From NCBI GenBank assembly GCA_009731375.1, contig BJOX01000074.1, positions 2,704-66,703 on the forward strand: DNA of 64,000 nt, given 5' to 3'. This document shows, piece by piece, positions 48,594 to 60,377 of the stretch (position 1 is the stretch's first letter; the number at the start of each line of letters is the position of its first letter). The stretch is from Paulinella micropora (Eukaryota; Cercozoa; Imbricatea; Euglyphida). The notes under the pieces were generated by a model. That model was not told the origin of the DNA, did not search any database, and was given only the letters and a program-made list of their open reading frames with translations. The position numbers and the translations under genes were made by a program.

Positions 48594-48999
48594 TTAATGA
48601 ATGGACGGTCGGACAACGTAACAACTTGAGATGTAAATGATTCCAGATGTCCTTGAAGTTGATCGAATCTCTCCGTAGAAAAACATAGGAAACTTCTTGA
48701 AAATATCACAAGTAATTTTGCAGTGTGGAACATGGATTCTTACGTGGTCGAATGACTTTGATATCCAATTCCCTAACCAAAAGGTACAGATCGGGGCGGA
48801 GAACACATGAAAGCTTCTTACCTCCGCCCAGATCAATGATGGTGAATGTGGTCTCCTCACACCTAAACGAAAATTTAATTGTACATATCTGGTGATTAAC
48901 TCTGGGGGGGGGGTTACGTTGACACTAATAATAACCAACATTGTTTTCTTTACACAAAAACAAAGACCTGCCCTTGTGGGTTGCTCTAGTTTGCCAAGC
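48594..48999 (-). CDS. Candidate exons of an unidentified gene, frame ambiguous
   Basis: Four pieces have good splice borders on the - strand: 48999-48968, 48862-48822 (donor GTAAGAAG), 48772-48744 (donor GTAAGAAT) and 48695 onward. One phase-consistent chain reads AWQTRATHKG-RCEETTFTIIDLGG-GNWISKSFDH-KFPMFFYGEI and stops at 48594. A second consistent chain reads LGKLEQPTRA-GVRRPHSPSLIWAE-GIGYQSHST and continues as FSTERFDQLQGHLESF to a strong donor, CAG-GTACGT, near 48582. The sequence alone does not decide between them. The island is non-repetitive and lies between the 47.5-48.55 kb ATGT array and the ALG11 3' flank. Confidence 0.32.
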
Positions 49000-49029
49000 C
49001 TGTCCAACAAAATATACAAAACTGGCACA

Positions 49030-50340
49030 AGGTGCCACCTTTCAATAAAAATTAAGGTGGCTGGTGTCTGGTTGCCACTTTCGCGAAGTATTAAGTATTA
49101 ATATGTGTTGCAAGGAAACTTGTGATTCGGTAGTCTAGGTAGTCAGTAGTACTGTCAGTGTCGGAGCTACTACGTGTGGCGGGTGCGGTTTGTAAAAAGT
49201 CTATACTCATCGGTGTACGGGTATTTATTAAAATACCTTTAATTATGATTATTAGTTCCAATCCTGAGAAGATCCGAGATGGGACTGAATTTCTGAATCC
49301 TCCGAAATCTTATTGGTAGTACATGAATGACTCAGCAAAAAACCACGCCTGGTATACTGGTGATTGATCATGTGTTATACATGGTGTACCATTACTAGTT
49401 CTACACAATCTTAATCTCAATTTTAATTGAAAAAAAAAACTGTAATATTGACTCTCAAGCTATTTTAGCATTCTAGTTGCTCCAAAACGTTCCTGCCAAA
49501 GTTTGAAAAAAATCTATAAGAAGGCATTATTATAATTTAGTGAAAATCGAGGATACACTGTTTACAGTTTAGCCGAACTGGTTGTTCAAACACCGCACCA
49601 GACTCCAAGCACCAAGCCCAAGCTCTGTAAGACCCGACGATCATCACTCCAAGCAACGGTGAGCAAGGACACTTGAGGTCCCGTAAACCCCAGACTAGCA
49701 GTCCATCCAACTACAAATGATAATTATAAAATCCCATCACCTAGCTAATTTCCTAAGATTATAGACGTCTAGTGAAGTCATAAAATAGGCACGAGTCTAA
49801 CAGTTAGATTATCGACAGAGTCAGTGGCACACGTGTTCGAGTCGTTTAAATATATATTCGGTTTCTGCGAACGTCGTTTCTGACCCTCTTCCATTTTTCC
49901 TTTCTTTTCTTCTTCTTTTTTTTTTATATATTTTTTTTAATATATATATACGCAAGCACTGTTTAATAGAATACTTGCCACTCGTAGTCCTCATCCCTTC
50001 GATTGGCAAGTATTTTCGTATTAACGTGTTTGCGTAAAAATTTATGTTTTTATAAAGACAAATATAAAAAAAATCATGTACTCACTTAAAGACAGGCCAC
50101 TGGCTGAGCGTTTGGCAAACGAAACAAACTTGAATAATAAAAAGTCGCAAGGTGACCATCACCTTTTATTTGAAACTTTGCAGGTATCAATTGGTTATTA
50201 TTATTACCGATGAAAATACATATGGGAATATTTTCAACCTTGTCGGTTTTTTTCCGACAGTTTATAAAAACCTAATTAACTCTTTTTTTTTTTTTTTTTT
50301 TCATTTTCGGGTATGACAAATTATATTTTTTGAAGCCGCC
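49030..50340. other. Intergenic stretch 3' of ALG11
   Basis: AT-rich, with the 49950 hairpin and T-runs at 49917-49938 and 50282-50301. I see no coding island with splice borders and no clear AATAAA downstream of the ALG11 stop. Confidence 0.4.
49950..50035. repeat. Hairpin of a dispersed terminal repeat
   Basis: ACGCAAGCACTGTTTAATAG to TACTTGCCA (49950-49980) is inverted at 50004-50035 with few mismatches around a 23-bp loop. Single arms of the same sequence occur near 5155, 11005, 21040, 21200, 21690 and 63885. It looks like a minimal fold-back element or its two fused ends. Confidence 0.55.
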
Positions 50341-50342
50341 CG

Positions 50343-50973
50343 TCAGTCGTTCTTGTCACGAATCGTATCTAGAAGAGGTCGAAGAGCAGAGATGAAAGCT
50401 GCATGCAATAACATGTGATAGACATACGTGCATGAACAGATAGGTTCTGACCTTCCTTGAAAGATTCGTCAGAAAACTTGAGAACACGCTTACGAGCTGC
50501 AATCCGCATGCGGTTCATATCCATCGAGCCTGGTACAGTAGAGACAGAAATCGACACGTACATACACGTATCCATTCACACATACATAAATACGTATGAT
50601 ACATCATTTCATACACAGCGCAGTGTTGCCAAAGTTTCTTTGTTGTTACATTTTAATAATAATAATGATAATAGTAATAATTAATAATAATAAAATAATA
50701 TAATAGTGCTTCTCTGTCAATGGCTGATGCATTTCTGCACATGCGCCTCCATCGTCTCACCCGTGAGGGGAGTACGAAGAATTGACGATAAGCTCTAATG
50801 ACACCCCCGCNNNNNNNNNNNNNNNNNNNNNNNNNNNNNNNNNNNNNNNNNTGCTTCTCTGTCAATGGCTGATGCATTTCTGCACATGCGCCTCCATCGT
50901 CTCACCCGTGAGGGGAGTACGAAGAATTGACGATAAGCTCTAATGACACCTCCGCAAGGGCAGTAATAAAATA

Positions 50974-51035
<62 letters not shown>

Positions 51036-52949
51036 GTGTATCTCCTGCCAATTGCTGAGCCAAAAGGCCATGTGCATCCAGTCCTCCATTNNNNNNNNNN
51101 NNNNNNNNNNNNNNNNNNNNNNNNNNNNNNNNNNNNNNNNNNNNNNNNNNNNNNNNNNNNNNNNNNNNNNNNNNNNNNNNNNNNNNNNNNNNNNNNNNNN
51201 NNNNNNNNNNNNNNNNNNNNNNNNNNNNNNNNNNNNNNNNNNNNNNNNNNNNNNNNNNNNNNNNNNNNNNNNNNNNNNNNNNNNNNNNNNNNNNNNNNNN
51301 NNNNNNNNNNNNNNNNNNNNNNNNNNNNNNNNNNNNNNNNNNNNNNNNNNNNNNNNNNNNNNNNNNNNNNNNNNNNNNNNNNNNNNNNNNNNNNNNNNNN
51401 NNNNNNNNNNNNNNNNNNNNNNNNNNNNNNNNNNNNNNNNNNNNNNNNNNNNNNNNNNNNNNNNNNNNNNNNNNNNNNNNNNNNNNNNNNNNNNNNNNNN
51501 NNNNNNNNNNNNNNNNNNNNNNNNNNNNNNNNNNNNNNNNNNNNNNNNNNNNNNNNNNNNNNNNNNNNNNNNNNNNNNNNNNNNNNNNNTGAAAATACTG
51601 GTGGCACCGACGGGAATCGAACTGGCGACAGGGCCCAGATGGTAATACTTGACCACTGGGCTATCACGGTGTCCAAATAATAATAATAATAATAACATAA
51701 TAATAATAATAATAATGATAGTGCTTCTCTGTCAATGGCTGATGCATTTCTGCACATGCGCCTCCATCGTCTCACCCGTGAGGGGAGTACGAAGAATTGA
51801 CGATAAGCTCTAATGACNNNNNNNNNNNNNNNNNNNNNNNNNNNNNNNNNNNNNNNNNNNNNNNNNNNNNNNNNNNNNNNNNNNNNNNNCCCCCCCCCCC
51901 CCCCCCCCACCCCACCCCTCGGGCTAGGGTTCCCGGGGGGAGAGCCCCCCGGATCCCCCCCCGCTTTCCCGTCGACAGGGTACGTTCAATTGCCGGAGGT
52001 ATCAGCAGAACGCAAGTGTAAGCTCTGGTGGCACAAAAACCTAAAATCTCTGGTTTTTGTGCCACCCGCCACCAAAACCTTTTTATCTCCAAAGAGAGCG
52101 CACCGAGAGGTGTCGGGTACACCAAACATCAGCCTCAAACTCCCTCGGGTGTGCGCAAACGGCGCCTGGTGGCGCAAAAACCTCAGTTTTCCGGTGTGTA
52201 TGCCACCCGGTGCCACAATTTTTATATTTTTGAAGAGAACTCATCAAGAAGTGTCAGATACACCAAATATCAGCCGCTAACTCCCTCTGGTGTGCGCAAA
52301 CGACACCTGGTGGCACAGGACATCAATTTTCTGGTGTGTGAGCCACCCGCGACCAAAACGGGTACGTACAATCGCCGGGCTGGGGTTCCCGGGGGGAGGG
52401 CCCCCCGGACCCCCCCTGCCCCGTCGACAGGGTACGTTCAATTGCCGGAGACACCGGCAAGTGCTGCTAAAAAAAAAAAAAAAAGGAATTTTGGCATTCA
52501 GGACACTCCCCTACGCAAATACTTGCGTGAATTCCAAAAAAATTATATCAGCATCAACATCGAGTCTGGGGCTAGCCGCCCTGCCAATATGAGCTCCCAA
52601 CTCCTCCTGGTTCACACAAACCATGATTTATAGGAATGGGGGATGCAAAAAAAAGGCCAAAAAAACAAGGAATTTTGGCATTCAGGACACTCCCCTAACG
52701 CAAATATTTGCGTGAATTCCAAAAAAATTATACCAGCATCAAAATCGAGTCTGGGGCTAGCTACCATGCCAATATGAGATCCTAACTCCTCCTGGTTCCC
52801 ACAAACCATGATTTATAGGGATATGGGTGCGAAAATGCCGGGGGGGGGGGNNNNNNNNNNCCCCCCAAATCCCCCACACCCCTCCAACACATTTCAGGGA
52901 AAGTATATGCATAGGTTTTACCTACATACATACACTGATGCATACATGA

Positions 52950-52983
<34 letters not shown>

Positions 52984-53062
52984 ATACACACACACACAAA
53001 CACACACACACATACGCACACACACACACATACGCACACACACACACACACATACGCACACA

Positions 53063-53110
<48 letters not shown>

Positions 53111-56100
53111 TGTGTACAAACAAAGAAAACATGCGTACATGCATGCATTCGTACACACATACTACCGACACGCACACACAGATAAATATACTACCGACAC
53201 GCACAGATAAATATATTTGCACACACACACACACACACATGCACCTACGAACACATTACACACTCCTTGTACAGACAAGACAGAGATATCTACACATAGA
53301 TATGATCCAAAAATTACTCCTGCTCCCTCGCTTCCCCCCCCTCCCACCCCACCCTCCTTCTTTCCAAAACAAACAAACAAACAAACAAAAAACGAAACAA
53401 AGAGAAGAAAACGGATGCGCACACGCACACGCACACCAGCCGATATTCGTTGCCCTGTTGGCGAAAAAAAAAAAAAGGTTACCGGCATCCGCAAAAATGT
53501 TAAAAGCCTGTGAGAGTAGTCTCAAATTTGTCAAAGTTTGCATCAAAACTGTGGGATTTGAGATTCCATTGTTGGGAATGTCAGGTTGTGTCTAACAAAG
53601 AGCCTACTTGCGCAAGTCTTGGGATTTGTGCCCCCGACGGGACTTGACCTATCCCCCTACTGGCCTGAAACGTATTCTCCAAGAATGCGATTATTGTTTG
53701 CTCTTTTTCAATCGCGACCTGGCAGGACGGGGGGAGACCCATACATACATACCATCAAGATATGTGTACGTACATGCATGTGTGTTAAATATGTTCACAC
53801 ACGTCTATTGACTATAAATTATATTTTTTGCACAAATGTGAAGGTGCGTGTGTGTATGTGCAATTTAAGAATATATGAAAATATATTCGTGAAAGTGTTA
53901 AAAACGTATACAACTCGCGGGAGTGCTGAATTTCACAACATGCTTCATGTGGATTATTCGACAAGCTCTGAAGGGGGGCGATTGCGAGTCCATGGCAAAG
54001 ATGACAAAAGTCATGCATGTGTGTATGTACATCCATTTGTTGATTGCATGTTGTATGTAGTTCAAAGCTTGTTCGAAAGGGTTGTATCCATTTCGCTTTC
54101 CTGCACTGTGCCTATGCTTCGCTTGATACATATATTTCAAGCTGCCTGTCCGCAAGGAAGAACCTGTGAATTGGGAGCAAAAGATGCGTTCCATCGCCTG
54201 CGCATACTCCTGTGGCGTGCTACACAGGACGATGGATCGACACAGTAAATTACAAAGGACCACCACATTGTGACCTAGCCAGAAAGCCAGTAGGTGTGCC
54301 TGCTACGTCTACCACGATGTCTTCCTTGGGCCCTGCTGAGTTGTGCGCCAGCGGGATCACGCTACATGCACAAGCATGGTCGGTTGCGCTTTGCAGGCTA
54401 CGTGACAACACACCCTGCCGCCATGAACTCCACCACGCCGATGCCGAAGTGCTCGTTCCACATGGTGTGCAGCCCTGCTGTTGCCTCCGACAAGGCTTCC
54501 CGCAGACGCTACAGAAACACAGCAGCGATTGCATCACCGACACATAAGAGGCAGCTGTGGTGGGCAAGGGAGTGTGGGCACTTGGCGCAGTTGGCGGCGG
54601 GTATACCGCGTAGCGCGCGTTGGGCAGCAACACGACACGAGACTCAACCGCCGTACCGAGCGCCTTGGCACGAGCCTCTAGCACAAATTGCTCGAGGCTA
54701 GGGGTCGCTCAAGTAACCATAAGAGATAACTGATGATGGTGCCTTCCAGCATGATTGGCAGAGACCAATACAAGCCAGGAGAGAGAATAAGCACAACATT
54801 GGTTGACATGCAAGGCAGAAGAAACTGACCAATAGCATCAACACGATCTTGATCCCCTTGGTTCCGCACACCTCCGATCATCACCAACTTGACATCCTAA
54901 ACCAGATAGCTGCAGATCCTAAGTCTTTGAACAAGCAATAGTTTACGTTGGAAGGATGTTTGTCACAAAAAAGCGAGAAGGCTTCGAGCTGCAAAAGATG
55001 ATCCTGGACATGACAAATCACACAGAGTACCGTTTGCACAGCTTCAACACAGCGCATGTCCACTTAGAGCGTGGGGCGTGCACTTTGTCTCAAAGTTAAA
55101 TGGCATCATTTGACGCATGTGGTTTGGGATGGGGCACCTTCTCTGGCCGAAACTGGCCCAAGGAAATAAGCAGACGTTTGCGCTGGCCTGGATGGGCTGC
55201 TGGCTGTGTGGCGGTGGGCACTTCTCCGAGAGGGATGCAGCTCAGGCTGCGTGTGTCGCAGGGCGGGTAGACGATCTGCACGGGCCGCCGCGCGCTCTCA
55301 CCCCAGATGCTGCGCAGGTGGTTGGCGGTCCAGGAGGAGTTGGCCAGCACCGCGCCCGCACAGCCTCCACACAGTCCGTACAGCCGAGCGAAAAGCCGGT
55401 AGTAGAGCGCTTTTGAGCGGCTCAGCAAGAGGCTGGAGGAGATGGAGGTGTCGTTGTTGTAGCTGGGCCGCCGAGCCACCACGCGGGAAAGCATGTCTGT
55501 ACTGATGGTAGGGTAGTGCACGTAGCACGCCACCCGGCAGCCAAACAGAAAGCGCGCCAGCGGGAAGGAAAAGGCGTAGCCCGTAGTGTCAAGCCATACA
55601 TCGGGAGGGTACTTATACAAAGCTTCCGCAGCCAGAACCTACAATGACAGTAAGATTTCTACTTCCCAAGGTGCCAGGTAGGAACTTGCACTCCCGATAC
55701 GCCTCTCAAGGCATCTGTCCGCTTCATCCCAGCAGAGAAAAATGGGATGCACGGCTTTCGGAACGGTTCCAATAAAGCTCATGTACATGTATGTATCCAG
55801 CACGATGAGCTTTAAGGTGTCTGTACATGTACAAATTTACCTTGCATGAATGAAGGTATGTATGGAAAGTTTGCGTGTATGTGTGCATGTACGTGTATAT
55901 TCAAGTACGATGTACGTACGTGCATATTTATGAATGCAAATGCTACATATGCATGTAATTTTTTTTCGCGAGTAGGTATGTGAGTATGCATGCACGTATG
56001 TGCATGTCATGCCATATGAACGTTGTTAAGGTATAGGTATGAATGCATGTATGTATGAAGAAAAAATGCATGTTTGTAAGCATTTCCGAGTGTATGCTTG

Positions 56101-56877
56101 CAAATGTATGTATGCGTGCATGTGTATGTATGTATGTATGTATGTATGTATGTATGCATGCATGCATGCATGTATGCATGTATGCGTGTATGCATGTATG
56201 CATGTTATTTGTATGTTTGGGGGGCATGTACGTCAGCTTTTCTCACCATGGAGCCTATGCTCTGTCCCAGTAGAGTGAAGCGAGGGTATTTGGAGTCTTC
56301 CACCCAGCCTCTTAGACGTAGGCGCACGAACTGCACCTCTCGCCGGAACGCGGGCAGGTTGAAGCGGCTGCAGGCGTGAATCAGAATGTCCGCTCCAGGG
56401 CCGTGGTCGCCCGTGTACACCACCACGTGCAGCCGCGGGTAGCGCTCTTGCAGAGCATGCACAGCCTGCCACAACACTCGCTCACCACCGCCTCCGCTGT
56501 CGCAATAGGGATGAAAAAATCCCACTGTAGGCGGAAGAGAAATTCTCCTAAACGCAACAGCATTAAAGGTGGACGGAGACGACCAAAATTTGGTGTATGA
56601 ATGATGTATACAAGCTCCGATGCGTGTCTGTATGTATGTGTGTGTGTGTGTGTGTCTGGGAACGCTTGATATGTGCATGCATGTACCTATGTATGTATGC
56701 ATGTATGTATGTATATGTATGTATGTATGCATGCATGAAATGTATGTAATGCATGTAATGCATGTAATGTATGTACGTATATATGTATGTAGTATGTATG
56801 TATGTGCGCATGTATGCATGCATGTATGTATGTATGTATATATGTATATATGTATGTTGTATGTATGTATGTATGTA

Positions 56878-56935
<58 letters not shown>

Positions 56936-57216
56936 TGTTTGTATGTATGAATGTATGAATGTATGTATGTATGTATGTATGCATGTGTGCATGCATGCAT
57001 GTACGTATGTATGTATGTACGTATGTACGTATGTACGTAGGTATGTATGCATGTATGTATGTATGTATGTATGTATGTATGTATGTATGTATGTATGTTT
57101 GTATATATGTATATATGTACGTATGTATGTATGTATGTGTGTATGTACGTATGTATGTACGTATGTATGTATGTATGTATGTATGTATGTATATATGTAT
57201 GTACATATGTATGTAC

Positions 57217-57247
<31 letters not shown>

Positions 57248-57287
57248 TGTTATGTTATGTTATGTTATGTTATGTTATGTATGTATG

Positions 57288-57319
<32 letters not shown>

Positions 57320-57325
57320 TGTATG

Positions 57326-57357
<32 letters not shown>

Positions 57358-57658
57358 TGTACATTATGCATGTATGCATGTTATGTATGTATGTATGCAT
57401 GTATGTATGTATGTATGTATGTATGCATGTATTTATGTATGTATGTATGTATGTACATATGTATGTATGTACGTATGTATGACATATGTATGTATGTATG
57501 TATGTATGTTACGTATATTTACATTGTATGTATGTATGTATGTATGTATGTATGTACATATGTATGTATATATGTATGTGTATGTATGTATGTATGTATG
57601 TATGTATGTATGTACAATGTATGTATGTATGTATGTATGTATGTATGTATGTATGTAC

Positions 57659-57689
<31 letters not shown>

Positions 57690-58180
57690 TGTATGTATGT
57701 ATGTATGTATGGATGTATGTATGTATGTATGTATGTATGTATGTATGTATGTATGTATGTATGTATGTATGTATGTACATATGTATGAATGTACATTATG
57801 TATGTATGTATGTATGTACATATGTATGTATGTATGTATGTACATATGTATAATGTATGTGTGTATGTATGTATGACATATGTATGTATGTACATTGTAT
57901 GTGTGTACATTGTATGTATGTATGTATGTATGTATGTACAAATTATGTGGATTTGTACGTTCACATTGTTTTTGTGATTCTGGAGACGCAGCAAGCAGAG
58001 AAGCGTAAGGGGATAAAGACAATCCCAATTGCGTGCTTTGTTATTTCATGACGATGCAGACGGGGAGAGGAATGGCGAATTTGGTTTTCTGTACCTTTTA
58101 TTAACGATGAGACGCAACAGCGCAAGAAGAAAAACTCCAACCGAAAACAGGAGAACTAAGAGTACTAAGAAGACAGACAT
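50343..58180 (-). CDS. ALG11: GDP-Man:Man3GlcNAc2-PP-dolichol alpha-1,2-mannosyltransferase ALG11, 11 exons
   Basis: ALG11 adds the fourth and fifth mannoses to the dolichol-linked glycan on the cytosolic face of the ER. Exons (- strand): 58180-58095, 56547-56247, 55638-55138, 55003-54947, 54896-54830, 54677-54607, 54508-54414, 54361-54275, 54219-54164, 50529-50452, 50398-50343. They total 1455 nt, 484 aa, and every phase matches. Residues 2-24 form a hydrophobic signal anchor. Then come [17 protein letters not shown] (39-55), [49 protein letters not shown] (288-296) and [10 protein letters not shown]. The GT4 E-x7-E motif is EHFGIGVVE (E380, E388), followed by [10 protein letters not shown]. 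The end, [14 protein letters not shown], matches the family C-terminus. Length is close to the usual ~490 aa. Introns range from 50 nt (54946-54897) to 3634 nt (54163-50530). The start ATG has a weak context, but an in-frame stop lies upstream with no other ATG; a further 5' exon (acceptor near 58219) is the alternative. Confidence 0.93.
50705..50810 (-). mobile_element. SINE 3' part in ALG11 intron 9
   Basis: Reverse-orientation copy starting TGCTTCTCTGTCAATGGC and running into the N gap at 50811. It is preceded on the + strand by an AAT array, i.e. the ATT tail on its own strand. Confidence 0.7.
50852..50966 (-). mobile_element. SINE 3' part in ALG11 intron 9, second copy
   Basis: The same 3' body again after the gap, ending at CCTCCGCAAGGGCAG. 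Because it repeats what lies just before the gap, it could be a true neighbour or an assembly echo. Confidence 0.65.
51023..51090 (-). mobile_element. Divergent SINE-like 3' end
   Basis: On the - strand it reads TGCACATGGCCTTTTGGCTC and ends in a TTGGCAGGAGATACACTATT-like border to (ATT)n. This is the same order as the SINE 3' end but clearly diverged. It runs into the gap at 51091. Confidence 0.4.
51590..51817 (-). mobile_element. SINE head and body in ALG11 intron 9, split by an AAT array
   Basis: 51590-51676 is the reverse complement of the tRNA-like head (ends CACGGTGTCC). 51719-51817 is the 3' body of another copy, cut by the gap at 51818. The AAT array between them is the tail of the second copy. 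Confidence 0.65.
51895..52850 (-). repeat. Repeat family D array, inverted copy inside ALG11 intron 9
   Basis: Reverse-complement units of the 25.8-kb array lie at about 52483-52633 and 52650-52822 (palindrome intact at 52698-52713, mutated near 52513). GC-rich GGGTACGTTCAATTGCCGG blocks lie near 51975 and 52430. The middle holds a separate ~140-bp tandem repeat. Confidence 0.7.
52021..52365. repeat. ~140-bp tandem repeat, 2.5 units
   Basis: Units start near 52021, 52161 and 52302. They share CTGGTGGCxCAAAAACCT, GCCACCCG, GATACACCAAAYATCAGCC and CTCCCTCxGGTGTGCGCAAA. No coding frame assigned. Confidence 0.65.
52935..53240. repeat. CA/GT array with a CG dinucleotide core
   Basis: CA-rich to 53079, (CG)n 53079-53094, then GT to 53115: an alternating purine-pyrimidine tract of the kind that can adopt Z-DNA. 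In ALG11 intron 9. Confidence 0.85.
56605..57950. repeat. ATGT array filling ALG11 intron 1
   Basis: ATGT with TGCA, TACA and TTATG variants; the second intron (56246-55639) has a shorter ATGT block at 56105-56200. Confidence 0.9.
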
Positions 58181-58249
58181 CAGCTGCACGGGGCACGTGC
58201 AGGCAAAAAGCTTGTACAGCAAAGCCCTAGTAATAATAGTTACTTAATG

Positions 58250-58550
58250 GGAAAAACGGTCTCCTTTACAGAAATATAGAATTCTTGCCCTTTTCGAAGT
58301 GGAATAGAAGACAGCTACTGAAAACCACTTGCCGGGAATTGTCGATTTGTCACAGGGTCCCTCCCGGGTTTTGTGTTCAGTAGTTCTCTTCTTCTTCGTC
58401 ACTTGGATGAGTTTCCTTCTTTGTATATGTAGTACTCTTCTTCAATTTAACGACAGGTAATTGTTTTGTAGTACTTTTTTACATTTCTCAAAATCTCGAC
58501 ACGCACCTTCAAGTGTGTTATGTAGGTAAGTATGTTTGTCATGATGAGAC
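58250..58550. other. Upstream region of ALG11, no promoter motif identified
   Basis: Non-repetitive sequence between ALG11 exon 1 and the ATGTA arrays. On the - strand a short acidic frame (KETHPSDEEEENY-stop, about 58460-58380) could be the end of another exon or chance. No TATA-type motif is convincing. Confidence 0.25.
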
Positions 58551-59470
58551 TTTGTATGTCATTTCTGTAATGCATGTAATGTATGCAATAGTCTTGCAAT
58601 GTAATGTATGTAATGTGTAATGTATGTAATGTATGTAATGTAATGTATGTAATGTATGTAATGTATGTATGTAATGTATGTCATGTATGTAATGTGTGCA
58701 ATGTAATGCATATAATGTATGTGCAGGTATGTATTTAATGTACGTAATGTACGTAATGTATGTATGTAATGTATGTAATGTAATGTATGTAATGTATGTA
58801 ATGTATGTAATGTATGTAATGTATGTAATGTTTGTAATGTTTGTATGTAATGTATGTATATGTATGTATATGTAATGTATGTAATGTATGTAAGGTATGT
58901 AAGGTATGTAAGGTAATGTATGTAATACATCTTCTAATGTATGTAATGTATGTAATGTATCTATGTATGTAATGTTTTCATACATTCATACATACATACA
59001 TACATTACATTACATTACATCACATTACATTACATTACATTAACATTAACATTAACATTAACATTAACATTAACATTAACATTAACATTAGCATTGACAT
59101 TCACATTCACATTCACACATTCACATTCACATTCACATTCACATTCATATTCACATTCACATCCACATCCACATCCACACCCACATCACATTCACATTCA
59201 CATTCACATCCACATCCACATTCACATTCACATTCACATTAACATTAACATTAACATTAACATTAACGTTAACATTAACATTAACATTAACATTAACATT
59301 AACATTAACGTTAACATTAACGTTAACGTCAACATCAACATCAACATCAACATCAACATCAACATCAACATTAACATTAACATTAACATTAACATTAACA
59401 TTAACATTAACATTAACATTAACATCAACATCAACATTAACATTAACATTACATTACATTGCATTACATT
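58550..59470. repeat. ATGTAATGT nonamer-type and AACATT/CACATT hexamer arrays
   Basis: ATGTAATGT-based 58560-58975, AACATT hexamers 59036-59095 and 59237-59455, CACATT hexamers 59096-59236. Confidence 0.85.
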
Positions 59471-59579
59471 ACATTACATACATACATACATACATGCCAT
59501 GCATGCATACATACATACATACATATGTCATACATACATACATACATACATACATACATACATACATACATGCATACAT

Positions 59580-59940
59580 CATACTTTTATCCCACAACCC
59601 ATGCTTCCCCATTTTTCTCACATGTCCCCCTTGATTTTGGACTCATGGGGTAGCTGTATTGTCTGATTTGTGCTTTATGGTTTCATTTTCGGTTCCCGCT
59701 GTTCTTCTATCGTATGCATCCACTTGACAAGGTCATTTTCATATGAAAAAGTCCGCCTAAACTCCCTCCTACATACCCTCACCAACATCTACTATCTAAA
59801 TCTCGGAAATCCACGCGCAAATTTCACGCTTTGTTCCAAAATACAGGTATTTCATATGCTACATATGAGCACAACTTCAAAGAGCGTCAGCTGTGCGTGT
59901 TGTTCTCGTAGAGGGCGGGAGGACTATGTGAGTCACTCCA
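59580..59940. other. Non-repetitive island, nothing assigned
   Basis: A + strand frame (SYEKVRLNSLLHTLTNIYYL to a CAG-GTATTT donor near 59846) looks exon-like but lacks a convincing acceptor. Confidence 0.25.
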
Positions 59941-59944
59941 TCTT

Positions 59945-60125
59945 AAAACATACATACATACATACATACATACATACATACATACATACATACATACATG
60001 CATACATACATATACATACCACATGCATGCATACATGTCATACATACATACATATGTTATGTATGTATGTATGTATGTATGTTTGTATGTATGTATGTAT
60101 GTATGTATGTATGTATGCATGTATG

Positions 60126-60158
<33 letters not shown>

Positions 60159-60271
60159 GTATGTATGTATGTGTATGTATGTATGTATGTATGTATGTAT
60201 GTATGTATGTACGTACGTACGTACGTATGTACGTATGTATGTATGTATGTATGTATGTATGTATGTATATG

Positions 60272-60303
<32 letters not shown>

Positions 60304-60343
60304 TGTATGTATGCATGTATGTATGTATATGTATGTATGTATG

Positions 60344-60377
<34 letters not shown>

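Larger units (their letters stand above)
50811..51889. other. Three assembly gaps in ALG11 intron 9
   Basis: N at 50811-50851, 51091-51589 and 51818-51889, each beside SINE sequence. Ten-N gaps elsewhere: 9732, 13205, 16389, 18773, 23248, 27158, 31643, 32024, 37875, 52851 (start positions). Confidence 0.99.

Noticed and set aside
53586-54248. 220-aa + strand ORF
   Set aside because: Lies opposite ALG11 exon 9 and intron 9 and has no recognisable domain; treated as a shadow.
56205-57218. 337-aa - strand ORF
   Set aside because: Real only from 56547 to 56247 (ALG11 exon 2); the remainder is the ATGT-filled intron read through.
59036-59460. Telomere-like repeat (AACATT / TTAATG type hexamers)
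   Set aside because: Not a known telomere unit, interrupted by CACATT blocks, and graded into neighbouring arrays.
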